Below are positions 27,759-37,202 of a DNA stretch of 64,000 nt, piece by piece. The stretch comes from Simplicispira metamorpha (GTDB lineage Bacteria > Pseudomonadota > Gammaproteobacteria > Burkholderiales > Burkholderiaceae_C): contig NZ_SLXH01000001.1 of the NCBI RefSeq assembly GCF_004341365.1, positions 186,001 through 250,000 of the forward strand, written 5' to 3'. The notes beneath the pieces were generated by a model. That model ran no database searches, was not told the origin of the DNA, and was given only the letters and a program-made list of their open reading frames with translations. The stretch's first letter is position 1, and every line of letters begins with the position of its first letter. The position numbers and the translations under genes are program-made.

Positions 27759-30700
27759 AAGTCATTGCATCGGCCACGGGCGCGCCGCGCAGTGCGTCCA
27801 GGCGGTGGCGGTAGGCCGCGTAGTACAGGGTGGGAATGACCACCAGCGTGAGCACGGTGGACACCGAGATGCCGAAGATCAGCGAGATCGCCAGCCCGTT
27901 GAAGATCGGGTCGTCGAGGATGAAGAAGGCGCCGAGCATGGCCGCCAGCCCGGTCAGCACGATGGGCTGGGCGCGCGTGATGGCCGACTGCACGATGGCG
28001 CGCTCGAACGGCACCCCGGCGCGCACTTGCAGGTTGATGAAGTCCACCAGCAGGATGGAGTTGCGCACGATGATCCCGGCCAGCGCGATCATGCCGATCA
28101 TGCTGGTGGCGGTGTACTGCGCGCCCAGCAGTGCGTGGCCCGGCATGACGCCGATGATGGTCAGCGGAATGGGCGCCATGATGATCAGCGGCGTCAGGTA
28201 GCTGCCAAACTGCGCCACCACCAGCAGGTAGATCAGGATCAGCCCCACGCCGTAGGCGGCGCCCATGTCGCGGAAGGTCTCGTAGGTGATTTGCCACTCG
28301 CCGTCCCATTTGAGGGCGTAGCCGCGCCAGGCGTCCTGCGGCGGGCGGATGAAGTACTCCTGCATCTGGCCGCCGTCGGGCATGGGCAGTTGGGCGATGT
28401 CGCCGCGCATCTGGAACATGCCGTAGAGCGGGCTGTCCACGTGGCCCGCCATGTCGGCGACGACGTAGTTCACCGGCAGCAAATCCTTGTGGTGGATGGG
28501 CTGCTCGCGCACGGTGTCGCTCACCGTCACCAGCTCACGGATCGGCACCAGGGCGCCGCTGGCGGCGCGCACCGTCAGTTGCAGCAGGGCAGCCAAATCG
28601 CCGTGCTGCTGCGGCGGCAGTTGCAGCAGGGCGGGCGCGGGGTATTTGCTCTGGTCGTGCAGGTACGTGGCGGCCTCGCCCGCCAGCCCGGCGCGCAGCG
28701 TGCCCACGATGGCCTGCTGCGGCACGCCCAGCATGGCGGCCTTGCGCCTATCGACCAACAGCAAGGTGCGCGGCGCGCTGGCAATGCTGCTGTCGTCCAC
28801 ATCGACCACGCCAGGGGTTTTGTCGAACACCGCGCGCACGGCCTTGGCGACCTGCTGGCGGCCCTCGGCCTCGGGGCCATAAATCTCGGCCACGATGGGC
28901 GCCAGCACCGGCGGGCCGGGCGGCACTTCGACCACTTTCACGTTGGCGCCCAGGTTCCGGCCAATGGCTTGCAACGCCGGGCGCACGCGCGTGGCAATGG
29001 CGTGGCTCTGGTCTTTGCGCTGCGATTTGTCCACCAGGTTGACCTGGATGTCGCCCACCTCGCCACCGGCGCGCAGGTCGTACTGGCGCACCAGGCCGTT
29101 GAAGTTGATGGGCGCGGCGGTGCCGGCGTAGGCTTGGTAGTCGGTCACTTCGGGCACGGTGGCCAGGTGCGCGCCCAGGGCGTGCAACACGGCGGCGGTC
29201 TGCTCCACCGGGGTGCCTGCGGGCATGTCCACCACCACCTGGAACTCGGACTTGTTGTCGAACGGCAGCATCTTCAGCAGCACCAGCCCGGCCGCAGGCA
29301 GCGCCACCGACAGCGCAATCAGCCCGGCAATGCCCAGGCCCAGCAGGCGGCGGTTGCGCGTGCCGCGTTTTTCGTCGAGCAGCGGCGTGAAGATGCGCGT
29401 GAACAGCGGCGTGATCTTGCCTGCCATGCCGTGCTGCGCCGGGGCGTGGCTGTCGGCGTGCGACGGGTCGGCGCCGCCTGCGCTGGCGTGGCTGGCCGAC
29501 ACGTCCCGCATCCACAGCCGCGCCAGCCAGGGCGTGACGACGAAGGCAATCGCCAGGGAGAGCACCATGCCCATGCTGGCGTTGATGGGGATGGGCGCCA
29601 TGTACGGCCCCATCAGCCCCGAGACAAAAGCCATGGGCAGCAGCGCGGCAATCACCGTCAGCGTGGCCAGGATGGTCGGCCCGCCGACCTCATCGACCGC
29701 GCCGGGGATGATCTGCGCCAGCGTTTTGCCGGGGTACAGCTGCTGGTGGCGGTGGATGTTCTCGACCACCACGATGGCATCGTCCACCAGAATGCCGATG
29801 GAAAAAATCAGCGCAAACAGCGACACCCGGTTGAGCGTGAAGCCCCAGGCCCACGAGGCAAACAGCGTGGCCGTGAGCGTCAGCACCACCGCCGTGCCGA
29901 CGATGGCCGCCTCGCGCCGCCCCAGCGCGATGAACACCAGCGCCACCACCGAGGCGGTGGCAAACAGCAGTTTCTGGATCAGCTTTTGCGCCTTGTCGTT
30001 GGCCGTGGCGCCGTAGTTGCGCGTTTCGGCCACCTGCATGTCCGCCGGGATGACGGTGTTTTTGAGCGCCTCGACCCACGCCATCACGGCGTTGGCCACG
30101 TCGATGGCGTTTTCGCCGGGCTTCTTGGTGATGGCCAGGGTGACGGCGGGGTATTCCGCCGCCTTGTCGCCCGCCGTGCCGTGCCAGACGTAGCGGCTGG
30201 GTGGCGGTGCGCCATCGCGCACGCTGGCCACGTCCGACAGGAACACCGGCTTGCCCGCGCGCACGCCCACCACCAGCTCGGCCACCTCGGCGGCGTTGGC
30301 CAGGAACGGCCCGGACTCGATGGCCACGGCGCGGTTGCCGCCCAGCAGCTCGCCCACGGGCAGACCGAGGTTGGCCGATTGCAGCGCGCGGCGCAGGTCG
30401 TCCACGGTGACGCCCGCGCCCGCCATGCGCGCGGCGTCCATCTCGACCATGACGGCGCGGCCCGGGCCGCCGATGGTGTGGACGGTGCGGGTGCCGGGCA
30501 CGCGCTTCAAGTCCACCTCGACGCTGTGGGCCACGCGCTCCAGATCAAAAGCGCCGGTCTGCGGATTCGGGCTGAACAGCGTCAGCGAGACGATGGGCAC
30601 GTCGTCGATGCCCTTGGGCTTGACCAGCGGCGGCTGCACGCCCAGGCCCTGGGGCAGCCAGTCGGCATTGGAGTTGACCGTGTCGTACAGCCGCACCAGC

Positions 30701-31047
30701 GCCTCGGTGCGCGGCACACCCACCTTGAACTGCACCGTGAGCACGGCCACGCCGGGGCGCGACAGCGACATCACATGCTCGGTGCCGGTGATTTGCGACA
30801 GCACCTGCTCGGCGGGGATGGCCACCATCTGCTCCACGTCGCGCACGCTGGCGCCGGGGAACGGGATGATGACGTTGGCCATGGTGACGTTGATCTGCGG
30901 CTCTTCTTCGCGCGGCGTGACCAGCACGGCAAAGGCGCCCAACAGCAGCGCCAGCAGCGCCAGCAACGGCGTGATCTGCGCCCCCTGAAAAAACGCCGCG
31001 ATGCGGCCCGAAACGCCCAAGGTCTGGCGGGGTGGAATGGAACTCAT
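27757..31047 (-). CDS. RND efflux permease (AcrB/HAE-type)
   Basis: 1096 residues from the ATG at 31045-31047, slightly longer than the usual 1030-1060. Inner-membrane proton-drug antiporter subunit. The first helix near residue 25 is followed by the pore domain. The proton-relay pair sits in TM4, FSIGILVDDAIVVVENIHRH near residue 400. A His/Ala/Ser-rich cytoplasmic insertion (HASAGGADPSHADSHAP) precedes the second half. GIIVRNSILLVDFINLQ marks the late repeat. It follows its adaptor by 10 bases. No outer-membrane channel is encoded nearby. Confidence 0.95.
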   Translation of the reverse strand: MSSIPPRQTLGVSGRIAAFFQGAQITPLLALLALLLGAFAVLVTPREEEPQINVTMANVIIPFPGASVRDVEQMVAIPAEQVLSQITGTEHVMSLSRPGVAVLTVQFKVGVPRTEALVRLYDTVNSNADWLPQGLGVQPPLVKPKGIDDVPIVSLTLFSPNPQTGAFDLERVAHSVEVDLKRVPGTRTVHTIGGPGRAVMVEMDAARMAGAGVTVDDLRRALQSANLGLPVGELLGGNRAVAIESGPFLANAAEVAELVVGVRAGKPVFLSDVASVRDGAPPPSRYVWHGTAGDKAAEYPAVTLAITKKPGENAIDVANAVMAWVEALKNTVIPADMQVAETRNYGATANDKAQKLIQKLLFATASVVALVFIALGRREAAIVGTAVVLTLTATLFASWAWGFTLNRVSLFALIFSIGILVDDAIVVVENIHRHQQLYPGKTLAQIIPGAVDEVGGPTILATLTVIAALLPMAFVSGLMGPYMAPIPINASMGMVLSLAIAFVVTPWLARLWMRDVSASHASAGGADPSHADSHAPAQHGMAGKITPLFTRIFTPLLDEKRGTRNRRLLGLGIAGLIALSVALPAAGLVLLKMLPFDNKSEFQVVVDMPAGTPVEQTAAVLHALGAHLATVPEVTDYQAYAGTAAPINFNGLVRQYDLRAGGEVGDIQVNLVDKSQRKDQSHAIATRVRPALQAIGRNLGANVKVVEVPPGPPVLAPIVAEIYGPEAEGRQQVAKAVRAVFDKTPGVVDVDDSSIASAPRTLLLVDRRKAAMLGVPQQAIVGTLRAGLAGEAATYLHDQSKYPAPALLQLPPQQHGDLAALLQLTVRAASGALVPIRELVTVSDTVREQPIHHKDLLPVNYVVADMAGHVDSPLYGMFQMRGDIAQLPMPDGGQMQEYFIRPPQDAWRGYALKWDGEWQITYETFRDMGAAYGVGLILIYLLVVAQFGSYLTPLIIMAPIPLTIIGVMPGHALLGAQYTATSMIGMIALAGIIVRNSILLVDFINLQVRAGVPFERAIVQSAITRAQPIVLTGLAAMLGAFFILDDPIFNGLAISLIFGISVSTVLTLVVIPTLYYAAYRHRLDALRGAPVADAMT

Positions 31048-31057
31048 GGCCGGGCCC

Positions 31058-32179
31058 TTATTGCGCGCGCGTGGCCGCTTGCGGATCGGCAATCACCTGT
31101 TCGCCCGGCGCCACGCCGGTCAGCACCTCGACGCGGTCGCCATCGACGCGGCCCAGGCGCACCTGGCGCAGCAGGGGCTTGCCGCCTTCGCCCTGCACGT
31201 ACACGCCGGTCATCTCGGCGCGGCGCACGATGGACTGGAGCGGCACCGTCACGCGCTGGCCCGCCGCGCTGGCGCCCGTGCCCGCCACCGGCAGCCACAG
31301 GCGGGCAAACATGCCGGGCGCTGCGCCGCTCAGGCCCGCAGGCAGGTCGGCACGCACTTGCTGGGTGTGCGTGGCCGCGTCCACCGTGGGCAGGCGCTGC
31401 ACGCGTGTGGGCTGGGGCCACTGCTGCGCGGCGGGTAGGCCCGGCAGCTCGACGCGCACGACCTCACTGCTGGCACTGTGGCCAGCCTTGCCACTGTCGC
31501 CTGCCACGCCCGTGGCCTGCGCCGCGCTGGCTGCGCCCAGCCACACCGACTGCGCCACCGACTGTGGCACCGCCGCCGTCACGCGCAGCGCGCTGGGGTC
31601 GTACAAGGTGAGCAGCGCGCGCCCGGGCAGGGCCATGTCGCCCAGTTGCACCGGCACCTCGGCCACCACACCCGCATACGGAGCGCGCACCGTGTGCAGG
31701 CCCGTCTGTGTGCGCGCCGCGCCCGCCTGCGCCACCTGCGCGGCCACCTGGGCGCGTGTGGCCTTGAACTCGGACTCGGCCCGCTCCAGCGCGGCCTGGC
31801 TGATGTATTTTTGCTGGTAGAGCTGCTGCTGGCGGCCGTACTCGCGCGTGGCCACCTCCAGCGCAGCGCGGGCGGCCAGCACCTGGGCGTCGCTGGCGGC
31901 AGCACTTTGGTCGGCAGTGCGCGCATCAATGCGCAGCAGCAACTGGCCCGCCTGCACCCGGTCGCCCGCCTTCACGGCCAGCTCGACCACGGCGCCGCTG
32001 ACCTGGGCGGCGACCACGGTCTGGCGCACGGCCTCGACCACGCCGTCAAAGCCCGCGCGGCCTTGCGAGGCGGCGGCCTGTGCAGGCACCACGGCCAGCT
32101 CGGCAGGCGCTGCGGCGGCAGCCAGCGAGACCGGCAGCGCAACGGCCAAGGCGATGGCAAAAGGACGAAGGAGAAACAT
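31058..32179 (-). CDS. RND efflux periplasmic adaptor (membrane fusion protein)
   Basis: 373 residues from the ATG at 32177-32179, which has GGAG close upstream and opens a signal peptide (FAIALAVALPVSLAAAAAP). The lipoyl halves are at VVAAQVSGAVVELAVKAGDRV and TVRAPYAGVVAEVPVQLGD, separated by an alpha-helical hairpin (RAALEVATREYGRQQQLYQQ). The C-terminal beta-barrel and membrane-proximal domains follow. It links the permease to an outer-membrane channel. First gene of the two-gene operon. Confidence 0.93.
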   Translation of the reverse strand: MFLLRPFAIALAVALPVSLAAAAAPAELAVVPAQAAASQGRAGFDGVVEAVRQTVVAAQVSGAVVELAVKAGDRVQAGQLLLRIDARTADQSAAASDAQVLAARAALEVATREYGRQQQLYQQKYISQAALERAESEFKATRAQVAAQVAQAGAARTQTGLHTVRAPYAGVVAEVPVQLGDMALPGRALLTLYDPSALRVTAAVPQSVAQSVWLGAASAAQATGVAGDSGKAGHSASSEVVRVELPGLPAAQQWPQPTRVQRLPTVDAATHTQQVRADLPAGLSGAAPGMFARLWLPVAGTGASAAGQRVTVPLQSIVRRAEMTGVYVQGEGGKPLLRQVRLGRVDGDRVEVLTGVAPGEQVIADPQAATRAQ

Positions 32180-32257
32180 GGGCAGTCTTTCAAAACAGGC
32201 GCGTGCCACCGGCAACGGCGTGTTCACGGTCTTGCGGGGTGGCAGGGCATGGCGGGT

Positions 32258-32286
32258 ATTATTTGCATGAATAGTTAAATAGTCAA
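32258..32286 (-). promoter_or_regulatory. Near-consensus promoter of the RND operon
   Basis: On the minus strand TTGACT (32281-32286), exactly 17 bases and AATAAT (32258-32263) match the sigma-70 hexamers at 5 of 6 positions each. The surrounding 50 bases are strikingly AT-rich for this genome. The leader to the adaptor ATG would be about 70 bases. Confidence 0.7.
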
Positions 32287-32289
32287 TTA

Positions 32290-32303
32290 GTTGATTTATC
32301 AAC
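32290..32303. promoter_or_regulatory. 14-bp operator-like palindrome beside the RND promoter
   Basis: GTTGATTTATCAAC is a perfect palindrome ending 3 bases before the -35 box. An extra TCAA half-site at 32283-32286 overlaps the -35. The half-site spacing fits a TetR or MarR repressor better than FNR, which needs TTGAT-N4-ATCAA. No regulator gene is adjacent; the site lies between the efflux operon and the divergent MFS gene and could serve both. Confidence 0.5.
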
Positions 32304-32412
32304 ATCGCCCTGATGGCGGTAGGCTCTCGGGCATATCGCTACAGTGCCAGGGCCCTTGGCTGGCGGGCTGTGCCTGCGGCCCTCCTCCACACCCTTCATT
32401 TTTTTGCTGCCC

Positions 32413-33591
32413 ATGAACCGCAATCTCTGGCTACTGGCCTTGTGCCAAGGTCTGTTTCTGACCAACAACGTGGTGTTCATCGCCATCAACGGGCTGGTGG
32501 GCCTGCAACTGGCGCCCTATGGCTGGATGGCCACGCTGCCGGTGATGGGCTACGTGGTGGGCGGCGCGCTGTCCACGCCGCTGGTGGCACAAACGCAGCG
32601 GCGCTGGGGGCGCCAGGTGTCGTTCCAGATCGGGCTGGTGGTGGCGCTGCTCTCGGCGCTGCTGTGCGCGTGGGCGGCTTTTCAGGGCAACTTCTGGCTG
32701 CTGTGCCTGGCTACGCTGGTGGCGGGCTACTACAGCGCCAACGGCCAGCTCTACCGCTTTGCCGCCGCCGAACTGACCAGCGCCGCCCACCGCGAAAAAG
32801 CCGTCTCGCTGGTGCTGGCCGGGGGCCTGCTGGGCGCCGTGGCCGGGCCCAATCTGGCCAGCCAGGCGCGCGACCTGTTCAGTGTGCCGTTTGCCGGGGC
32901 CTATCTGGCGCTGGTGGTGGTGGCGTTGCTGTCCATGGCCTGCATGGCGGCCATCCGTTTTGAGGCGCTGCCTGCCAGCACCACGGGCAGCGCCGGGCAG
33001 GGCCGGTCGTTGGCCGAGCTGATGCGCGAGCCGGTGTTTCTGGTGGCGGTGCTGGGCGCAGCGCTGGGCTATGGGGTGATGAACCTGCTCATGGCCGCCA
33101 CGCCGCTGGCCATGCAGGTGTGCGGCTACGCCTTCAGCGATGCCGCCTTCGTGTTGCAGTGGCACGTGATCGGCATGTTTGCACCAGGCTTTTTTACCGG
33201 CCACCTGATCAAGCGCTTTGGCGTGCTGCCGGTGATGGGCGTGGGCGTGGTGCTGAACCTGGCCTGCGTGGTGGTGGCGTTGTCGGGGCAAGACCTGCAC
33301 CAGTTCACGATTGCGCTGTTTTTGCTGGGTGTGGGCTGGAATTTTCTGTTCACCGGCAGCACCACGCTGGCGCTCTCCGCATACCGCCCCGAAGAAAAAG
33401 ACCGCGCCCAGGCGGCCATCAACTTCTGCGTGTTTGCCACCATGGCCCTGACCTCATTTGCCTCGGGCGCGCTGATCACCACGCAGGGTTGGTCGCTGCT
33501 CAATGCGGGCTCGCTGTTGCCGATTGCGGTGACGGGTGCAGCGCTGCTGTGGCTGGCCGCACGCCAGCGGCGGGCGCGGGTGCCGGGCTGA
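32413..33591 (+). CDS. MFS transporter
   Basis: 392 residues, twelve predicted transmembrane helices. The start at 32413 (MNRNLWLLALCQGLFLTNNV) is preferred to an in-frame codon at 32344 because it opens directly into helix 1. The motif-A-like loop after helix 2 reads PLVAQTQRRWGRQVSF. RPEEKDRAQAAINFC is typical of the YfiS/UMF-like subgroup seen in proteobacteria. Substrate unknown. It is divergent from the RND efflux operon, sharing 233 bases of upstream DNA. Confidence 0.85.
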   Translation: MNRNLWLLALCQGLFLTNNVVFIAINGLVGLQLAPYGWMATLPVMGYVVGGALSTPLVAQTQRRWGRQVSFQIGLVVALLSALLCAWAAFQGNFWLLCLATLVAGYYSANGQLYRFAAAELTSAAHREKAVSLVLAGGLLGAVAGPNLASQARDLFSVPFAGAYLALVVVALLSMACMAAIRFEALPASTTGSAGQGRSLAELMREPVFLVAVLGAALGYGVMNLLMAATPLAMQVCGYAFSDAAFVLQWHVIGMFAPGFFTGHLIKRFGVLPVMGVGVVLNLACVVVALSGQDLHQFTIALFLLGVGWNFLFTGSTTLALSAYRPEEKDRAQAAINFCVFATMALTSFASGALITTQGWSLLNAGSLLPIAVTGAALLWLAARQRRARVPG

Positions 33592-33671
33592 TGCAGCGCT
33601 GTGGCGCGGCCTGCGCCCAGCAAAACCTGCTACAGCCGGGGGCGCACGATGAACCCATGGCGGGGCGGCTT

Positions 33672-34034
33672 TCAGGGCGGGTTAGGGCCGGGCGGCAGCG
33701 GCACATCGGGCCGGTCCATGCCCTGCATGGGGTAGGCGTCGGCCACGTAGGCCGGGCCTTTCATCACCATGACGATGAAGGCGCCGATGGCGACGGTGAA
33801 CACCACCGTCCAGTGCAGCACCAGCAGGCTGATGGCGTAAATCTCCAGCGTGCTCAGGGGGGCGGCCAGCGTCTGCGCGGACTCTGCCGCCTGCCACCAG
33901 CGCGCGGCCAGCGCGGGCAGGCACAGCAACGCGCTGCCGACCAGCCAGATTTTGGGCAGGGCGCGCAGTATCTGGCGCTCCTGACCAGCGGGGGTCTGCT
34001 GAAAACCGGGCAATCGTTTGAACAGATCGGACAT
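33672..34034 (-). CDS. Small two-helix membrane protein, unknown function
   Basis: 120 residues; not recognised. It begins MSDLFKRLPGFQQTPAGQE and has two hydrophobic stretches, IWLVGSALLCLPALAAR (about residues 29-45) and ISLLVLHWTVVFTVAIGAF (about 68-86), with a Pro-rich tail. The longer reading frame upstream is antisense-frame noise over the peptidase gene. The composition (periodic hydrophobic helices, acidic and basic loops) supports a real gene. It is convergent with the MFS gene. Confidence 0.6.
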   Translation of the reverse strand: MSDLFKRLPGFQQTPAGQERQILRALPKIWLVGSALLCLPALAARWWQAAESAQTLAAPLSTLEIYAISLLVLHWTVVFTVAIGAFIVMVMKGPAYVADAYPMQGMDRPDVPLPPGPNPP

Positions 34035-34184
34035 GGCCACCTCCACACCATCAGGGGCAAAAATCTTACTACCCGGGCTGGCCGGGGCGCCGCCCGGAGC
34101 GGGGGCGGCACCGGGCACCACCCCGGGCGCAGCACAGGCCCTGCGGCCTGCGGGGCGCTGGGCCAGCCAGCCAGCCAGCCATGT

Positions 34185-34238
34185 TTTAAATTTGATAGCT
34201 GCTCGCGCCCACCACATCAGGCTTACAGCCCGATTTGA
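34185..34238 (-). repeat. Dispersed palindromic repeat, copy 7
   Basis: TTTGATAGCTGCTCGCGCCC, then AGGCTTACAGCCCGATTT. It follows the end of the M20 peptidase gene. Just beside it, four GCCA units occur in tandem (about 34162-34180). Confidence 0.8.
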
Positions 34239-34246
34239 CGCATAAC

Positions 34247-35719
34247 TTAAGCCACCGGCAGGCTGGCAATCACCTGGGCCACAGCAGCGGTGAGTTTTTT
34301 GGCGTAGGGCACGTGCAAAAACTCGTTGGGGCCGTGGGCGTTGCTCTTGGGGCCGAGCACGCCACAAACCATCATCTGCGCTTTCGGAAACCCCTGGCTG
34401 AGCAGGCCCATGAGCGGAATCGTGCCGCCCTGGCCGATGTAGCCGCAGGGCGCGCCAAAGTGCGCCAAGCTGGCGGCGTTGAGCGCACCCTCCAGCCAGG
34501 GCGCGGTGTCGGGGGCGTTCCAGCCATCGGCAGCGCTGGCGCCTTCCCAGGTCACTTTGGCCTGGTAGGGGGCGTTGTCTTCCAGCAGCGCCTTCATCTC
34601 TTGCACGCAACTGGCTGCGTCCACCAGCGGCGGCAGGCGCAGGCTGAGTTTGAAGGCGGTGTAGGGCCGCAGCACGTTGCCCGCGTCTTGCAGGGCGGGC
34701 AGGCCCTCGGCGCCGGTCACGCTCAGCGTGGGCTCCCAGGTGCGTTTGAGCAGGGCCTGCACCGGGTCGTGCGTGGTGGGCAGGGTAAAGGTGGTGGCGC
34801 CGCCGCAGTCGTAGTGCGCCCACGGAAAGCGCTGGAACAGCTCTTCGCCCAGGATGGCTGCTGTGGCGCGCGCCTGCGCCAGCCGCTCGGGCGGCACTTG
34901 GCAGTGGAAGCGGGCGGGCAGCAGACGGCCCGTGGCGCTGTCTTCCAGGCGATCGAGCACCTGGCGCATGATCCGAAAACTCGACGGCACCAGCCCCGAG
35001 GCGTCGCCCGAGTGGATGCCCTCGGTCAGGATTTCCACCTTCAGCGTGCCGCTGGCCATGCCGCGCAGGCTGGTGGTGAGCCACAGCTGGTCGTAGTTGC
35101 CCGCGCCCGAGTCCAGACACACCACCAGGGCCACGTCACCCAGGCGCTCTTTCAGGGCGTCGATGTAGGGCAGCAAATCGCGCGAGCCGCTTTCTTCGCT
35201 GGTTTCGATCAGGCCGACGATGCGCGGGTGCGGCACGCCCTGGCGTTGCAGCTCCTGCACGGCGGCGATGCTGGCGTACACGGCATAGCCGTCATCGGCG
35301 CCGCCCCGGCCATAGAGCTTGCCGTCCTCCAGCTGGGGCGTCCAGGGGCCCAGGTCGCTGCGCCAGCCAGAAAACTCGGGCTGCTTGTCCAGGTGGCCGT
35401 ACATCAGCACCGTCTGGCGGCTGGCGCTCTGCGTAGCGGCAATCTCGAAGAACAGCACCGGTGTGCGCCCCGGCAGGCGCACCACCTCCACGGTGAGCCC
35501 GGCCAGCTGCTGCGCCTCGACCCAGGCGGCGGCGTTGCGCACCACGGTGTCCAGCAGGCCCTGCTGCTCCCAGTCGGGGGCAAACAGGGGCGACTTGGCT
35601 GGAATGCGGATGTAGTCGGTCAGCGGGGGCAGGATGTGCTCGTCCCAGACTTGGCTGATGCGCGCCAGGGCGCTGGCAGGTTGCAGGGCGGCAGGGTGAT
35701 CGGGGATGCGGGCGTTCAT
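34247..35719 (-). CDS. M20-family zinc metallopeptidase (dipeptidase-like)
   Basis: 490 residues. The metal-binding residues appear in VLMYGHLDKQPEF (His, Asp) near residue 107, GRGGADDGYAVYAS near 138, ETSEESGSRDLL (catalytic Glu) near 172 and LVVCLDSGAG near 198; NAHGPNEFLHVPY near 467 gives the last ligand. It probably cleaves di- or tripeptides in the cytoplasm, like the CNDP/ArgE group. Stand-alone gene, 58 bases downstream of the diguanylate cyclase gene. Confidence 0.88.
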   Translation of the reverse strand: MNARIPDHPAALQPASALARISQVWDEHILPPLTDYIRIPAKSPLFAPDWEQQGLLDTVVRNAAAWVEAQQLAGLTVEVVRLPGRTPVLFFEIAATQSASRQTVLMYGHLDKQPEFSGWRSDLGPWTPQLEDGKLYGRGGADDGYAVYASIAAVQELQRQGVPHPRIVGLIETSEESGSRDLLPYIDALKERLGDVALVVCLDSGAGNYDQLWLTTSLRGMASGTLKVEILTEGIHSGDASGLVPSSFRIMRQVLDRLEDSATGRLLPARFHCQVPPERLAQARATAAILGEELFQRFPWAHYDCGGATTFTLPTTHDPVQALLKRTWEPTLSVTGAEGLPALQDAGNVLRPYTAFKLSLRLPPLVDAASCVQEMKALLEDNAPYQAKVTWEGASAADGWNAPDTAPWLEGALNAASLAHFGAPCGYIGQGGTIPLMGLLSQGFPKAQMMVCGVLGPKSNAHGPNEFLHVPYAKKLTAAVAQVIASLPVA

Positions 35720-35777
35720 GGCGGGCTCCTGAAAGAATCAAACTGCGCCATTGCATCACAAGGCCGGTGCAGGCCCA

Positions 35778-36989
35778 TCAGCTCAGCGGCGTGGGGCAGG
35801 TGCCGGACAGGGCGCTGCCGGGGCGGGTGAAGGGGCCTTGCGCCTGCGCCAGCTCCACCCGGTTGCGCCCCGCTGCTTTGGCGCAGTAGAGGGCGCTGTC
35901 GGCGGCGTGGATAAGCAAATCCCAGGCGTCCTGCGGGGCCAGCACACCGCCGTACACGCCAATGCTGAGGGTGACCGGAATATGCCCGCCCTCCCAGGCG
36001 CAGGGCGTGGCCTGCACAACGTCGCACAGCTGCTGGGCCAGGGCGCGGGCGCCTTGCAGTGTGGTGTCGGGCAGCACCACCAGAAACTCTTCGCCCCCAT
36101 AGCGCCCCACCATGTCCTGGGCGCGGATGCGCTGCTGGATCAGCGCCACCACATGGCGCAGCACCTGGTCGCCCGCCAGGTGGCCGTAGCGGTCGTTGAC
36201 GTGCTTGAAATGGTCAATGTCCACCATCATCAGCGCCATGAACTGGCGCTGGCGCAGGGCGCTGGCCACAGCGCGCTCCAGCGCGGCAATGATGGAGCGG
36301 CGGTTGGCCACGCCGGTCAGTGCGTCTTGCCCGGCCAGGCGGCGGTTGGTTTCATCGGCGCGGTCTTTGGCCATGAAGACAAAGCCCATCGAAGTGACCA
36401 GCAGCGCGATGAAGGCCACCATGAAGGTGAGGGTCTGCACCGTGTTGCCGTGCAGGATGGAGCTGCCCTCCATGGCCGAGGCCAGTGCCGAAGAGCCCCG
36501 CGCCAGCAGCATGGCGGCCTCCACGGCCAGGCCCGCCGCCAGCAGCCAGGCACCGCGCCCCGGGGAGCTTTGGCGCCGGGCGTGCAGCGTCCACCATACC
36601 CACAGCGTCTGGCAGGCCAGCAAATAGGACGCGCAGGCCACGCGCAGGCCGTAGTTGGCCATGAAGTGCTGCATCAGCGCCGCCATGAACAGCGGCGGCA
36701 CCAGCATCACCGGCCACTGCATGGGCTGCCCCTGAAAATTGCGCACCGCCGCCAACAGCCCGGCAAACATGACCGACATCAGTGTGTTGCCCCACACCAC
36801 CGACCACGCATCAGCGATCTGCCCGCGCAGCAAAAACAACACATAGCCCGCTGCACCGACCAGCAACGACATGGCCCAGTAGTGCAGACCGTCGCGCCAG
36901 TTGCCCCAGCCCAGCACCAGCAAGGCCGCCGCCATGGCCACCGAGGAGACGACGATCATCAGCATCAAGGTCGGGACATCGGCGGTCAT
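35778..36989 (-). CDS. Membrane-bound diguanylate cyclase (GGDEF)
   Basis: 403 residues from the ATG at 36987-36989. Six to seven hydrophobic segments fill residues 8-210, like other MASE-type sensor regions, but the exact type is not recognised. The GGDEF domain (about 235-395) starts at GQDALTGVANRRS, with VDIDHFKHVNDRYGH and the active signature GGEEF. The inhibitory I-site RAQD lies exactly five residues before the signature, so product inhibition is expected. It makes cyclic di-GMP, which favours attachment over motility. A chemoreceptor gene lies downstream. Confidence 0.93.
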   Translation of the reverse strand: MTADVPTLMLMIVVSSVAMAAALLVLGWGNWRDGLHYWAMSLLVGAAGYVLFLLRGQIADAWSVVWGNTLMSVMFAGLLAAVRNFQGQPMQWPVMLVPPLFMAALMQHFMANYGLRVACASYLLACQTLWVWWTLHARRQSSPGRGAWLLAAGLAVEAAMLLARGSSALASAMEGSSILHGNTVQTLTFMVAFIALLVTSMGFVFMAKDRADETNRRLAGQDALTGVANRRSIIAALERAVASALRQRQFMALMMVDIDHFKHVNDRYGHLAGDQVLRHVVALIQQRIRAQDMVGRYGGEEFLVVLPDTTLQGARALAQQLCDVVQATPCAWEGGHIPVTLSIGVYGGVLAPQDAWDLLIHAADSALYCAKAAGRNRVELAQAQGPFTRPGSALSGTCPTPLS

Positions 36990-37102
36990 GGGCAAATCCG
37001 GGGGAAGGCAGTAGCGGGCAGAAGCAAACAATAGCATCGGAGAGCGCCCACCAGGCGCGCGCCGCCTGGGGGGGCCAGGGCGCAGCACAGAACTCAGGCA
37101 TG

Positions 37103-37152
37103 AAATATGCCACCAGCCCCCGTGCAGAAAGCGCTAGCAGCTATCATTTTTG
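37103..37152 (+). repeat. Dispersed palindromic repeat, copy 8
   Basis: GAAATATGCCACCAGCCCC, then GAAAGCGCTAGCAGCTATCA, between the diguanylate cyclase and chemoreceptor genes. Confidence 0.8.
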
Positions 37153-37202
37153 CCATACTGCACTGCGGGCCTGTGGCTGCAGCGCAGCGCTGCACACGGG
37201 CC

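Noticed and set aside
27727-31611. 1294-codon open frame opposite the RND permease
   Set aside because: Extreme length is tempting, but the His/Gly/Arg-rich translation mirrors the RND codons and spans two minus-strand genes and a repeat.
32290-32303. FNR box upstream of the RND operon
   Set aside because: TTGAT and ATCAA are separated by 2 bases, not the 4 that FNR needs.
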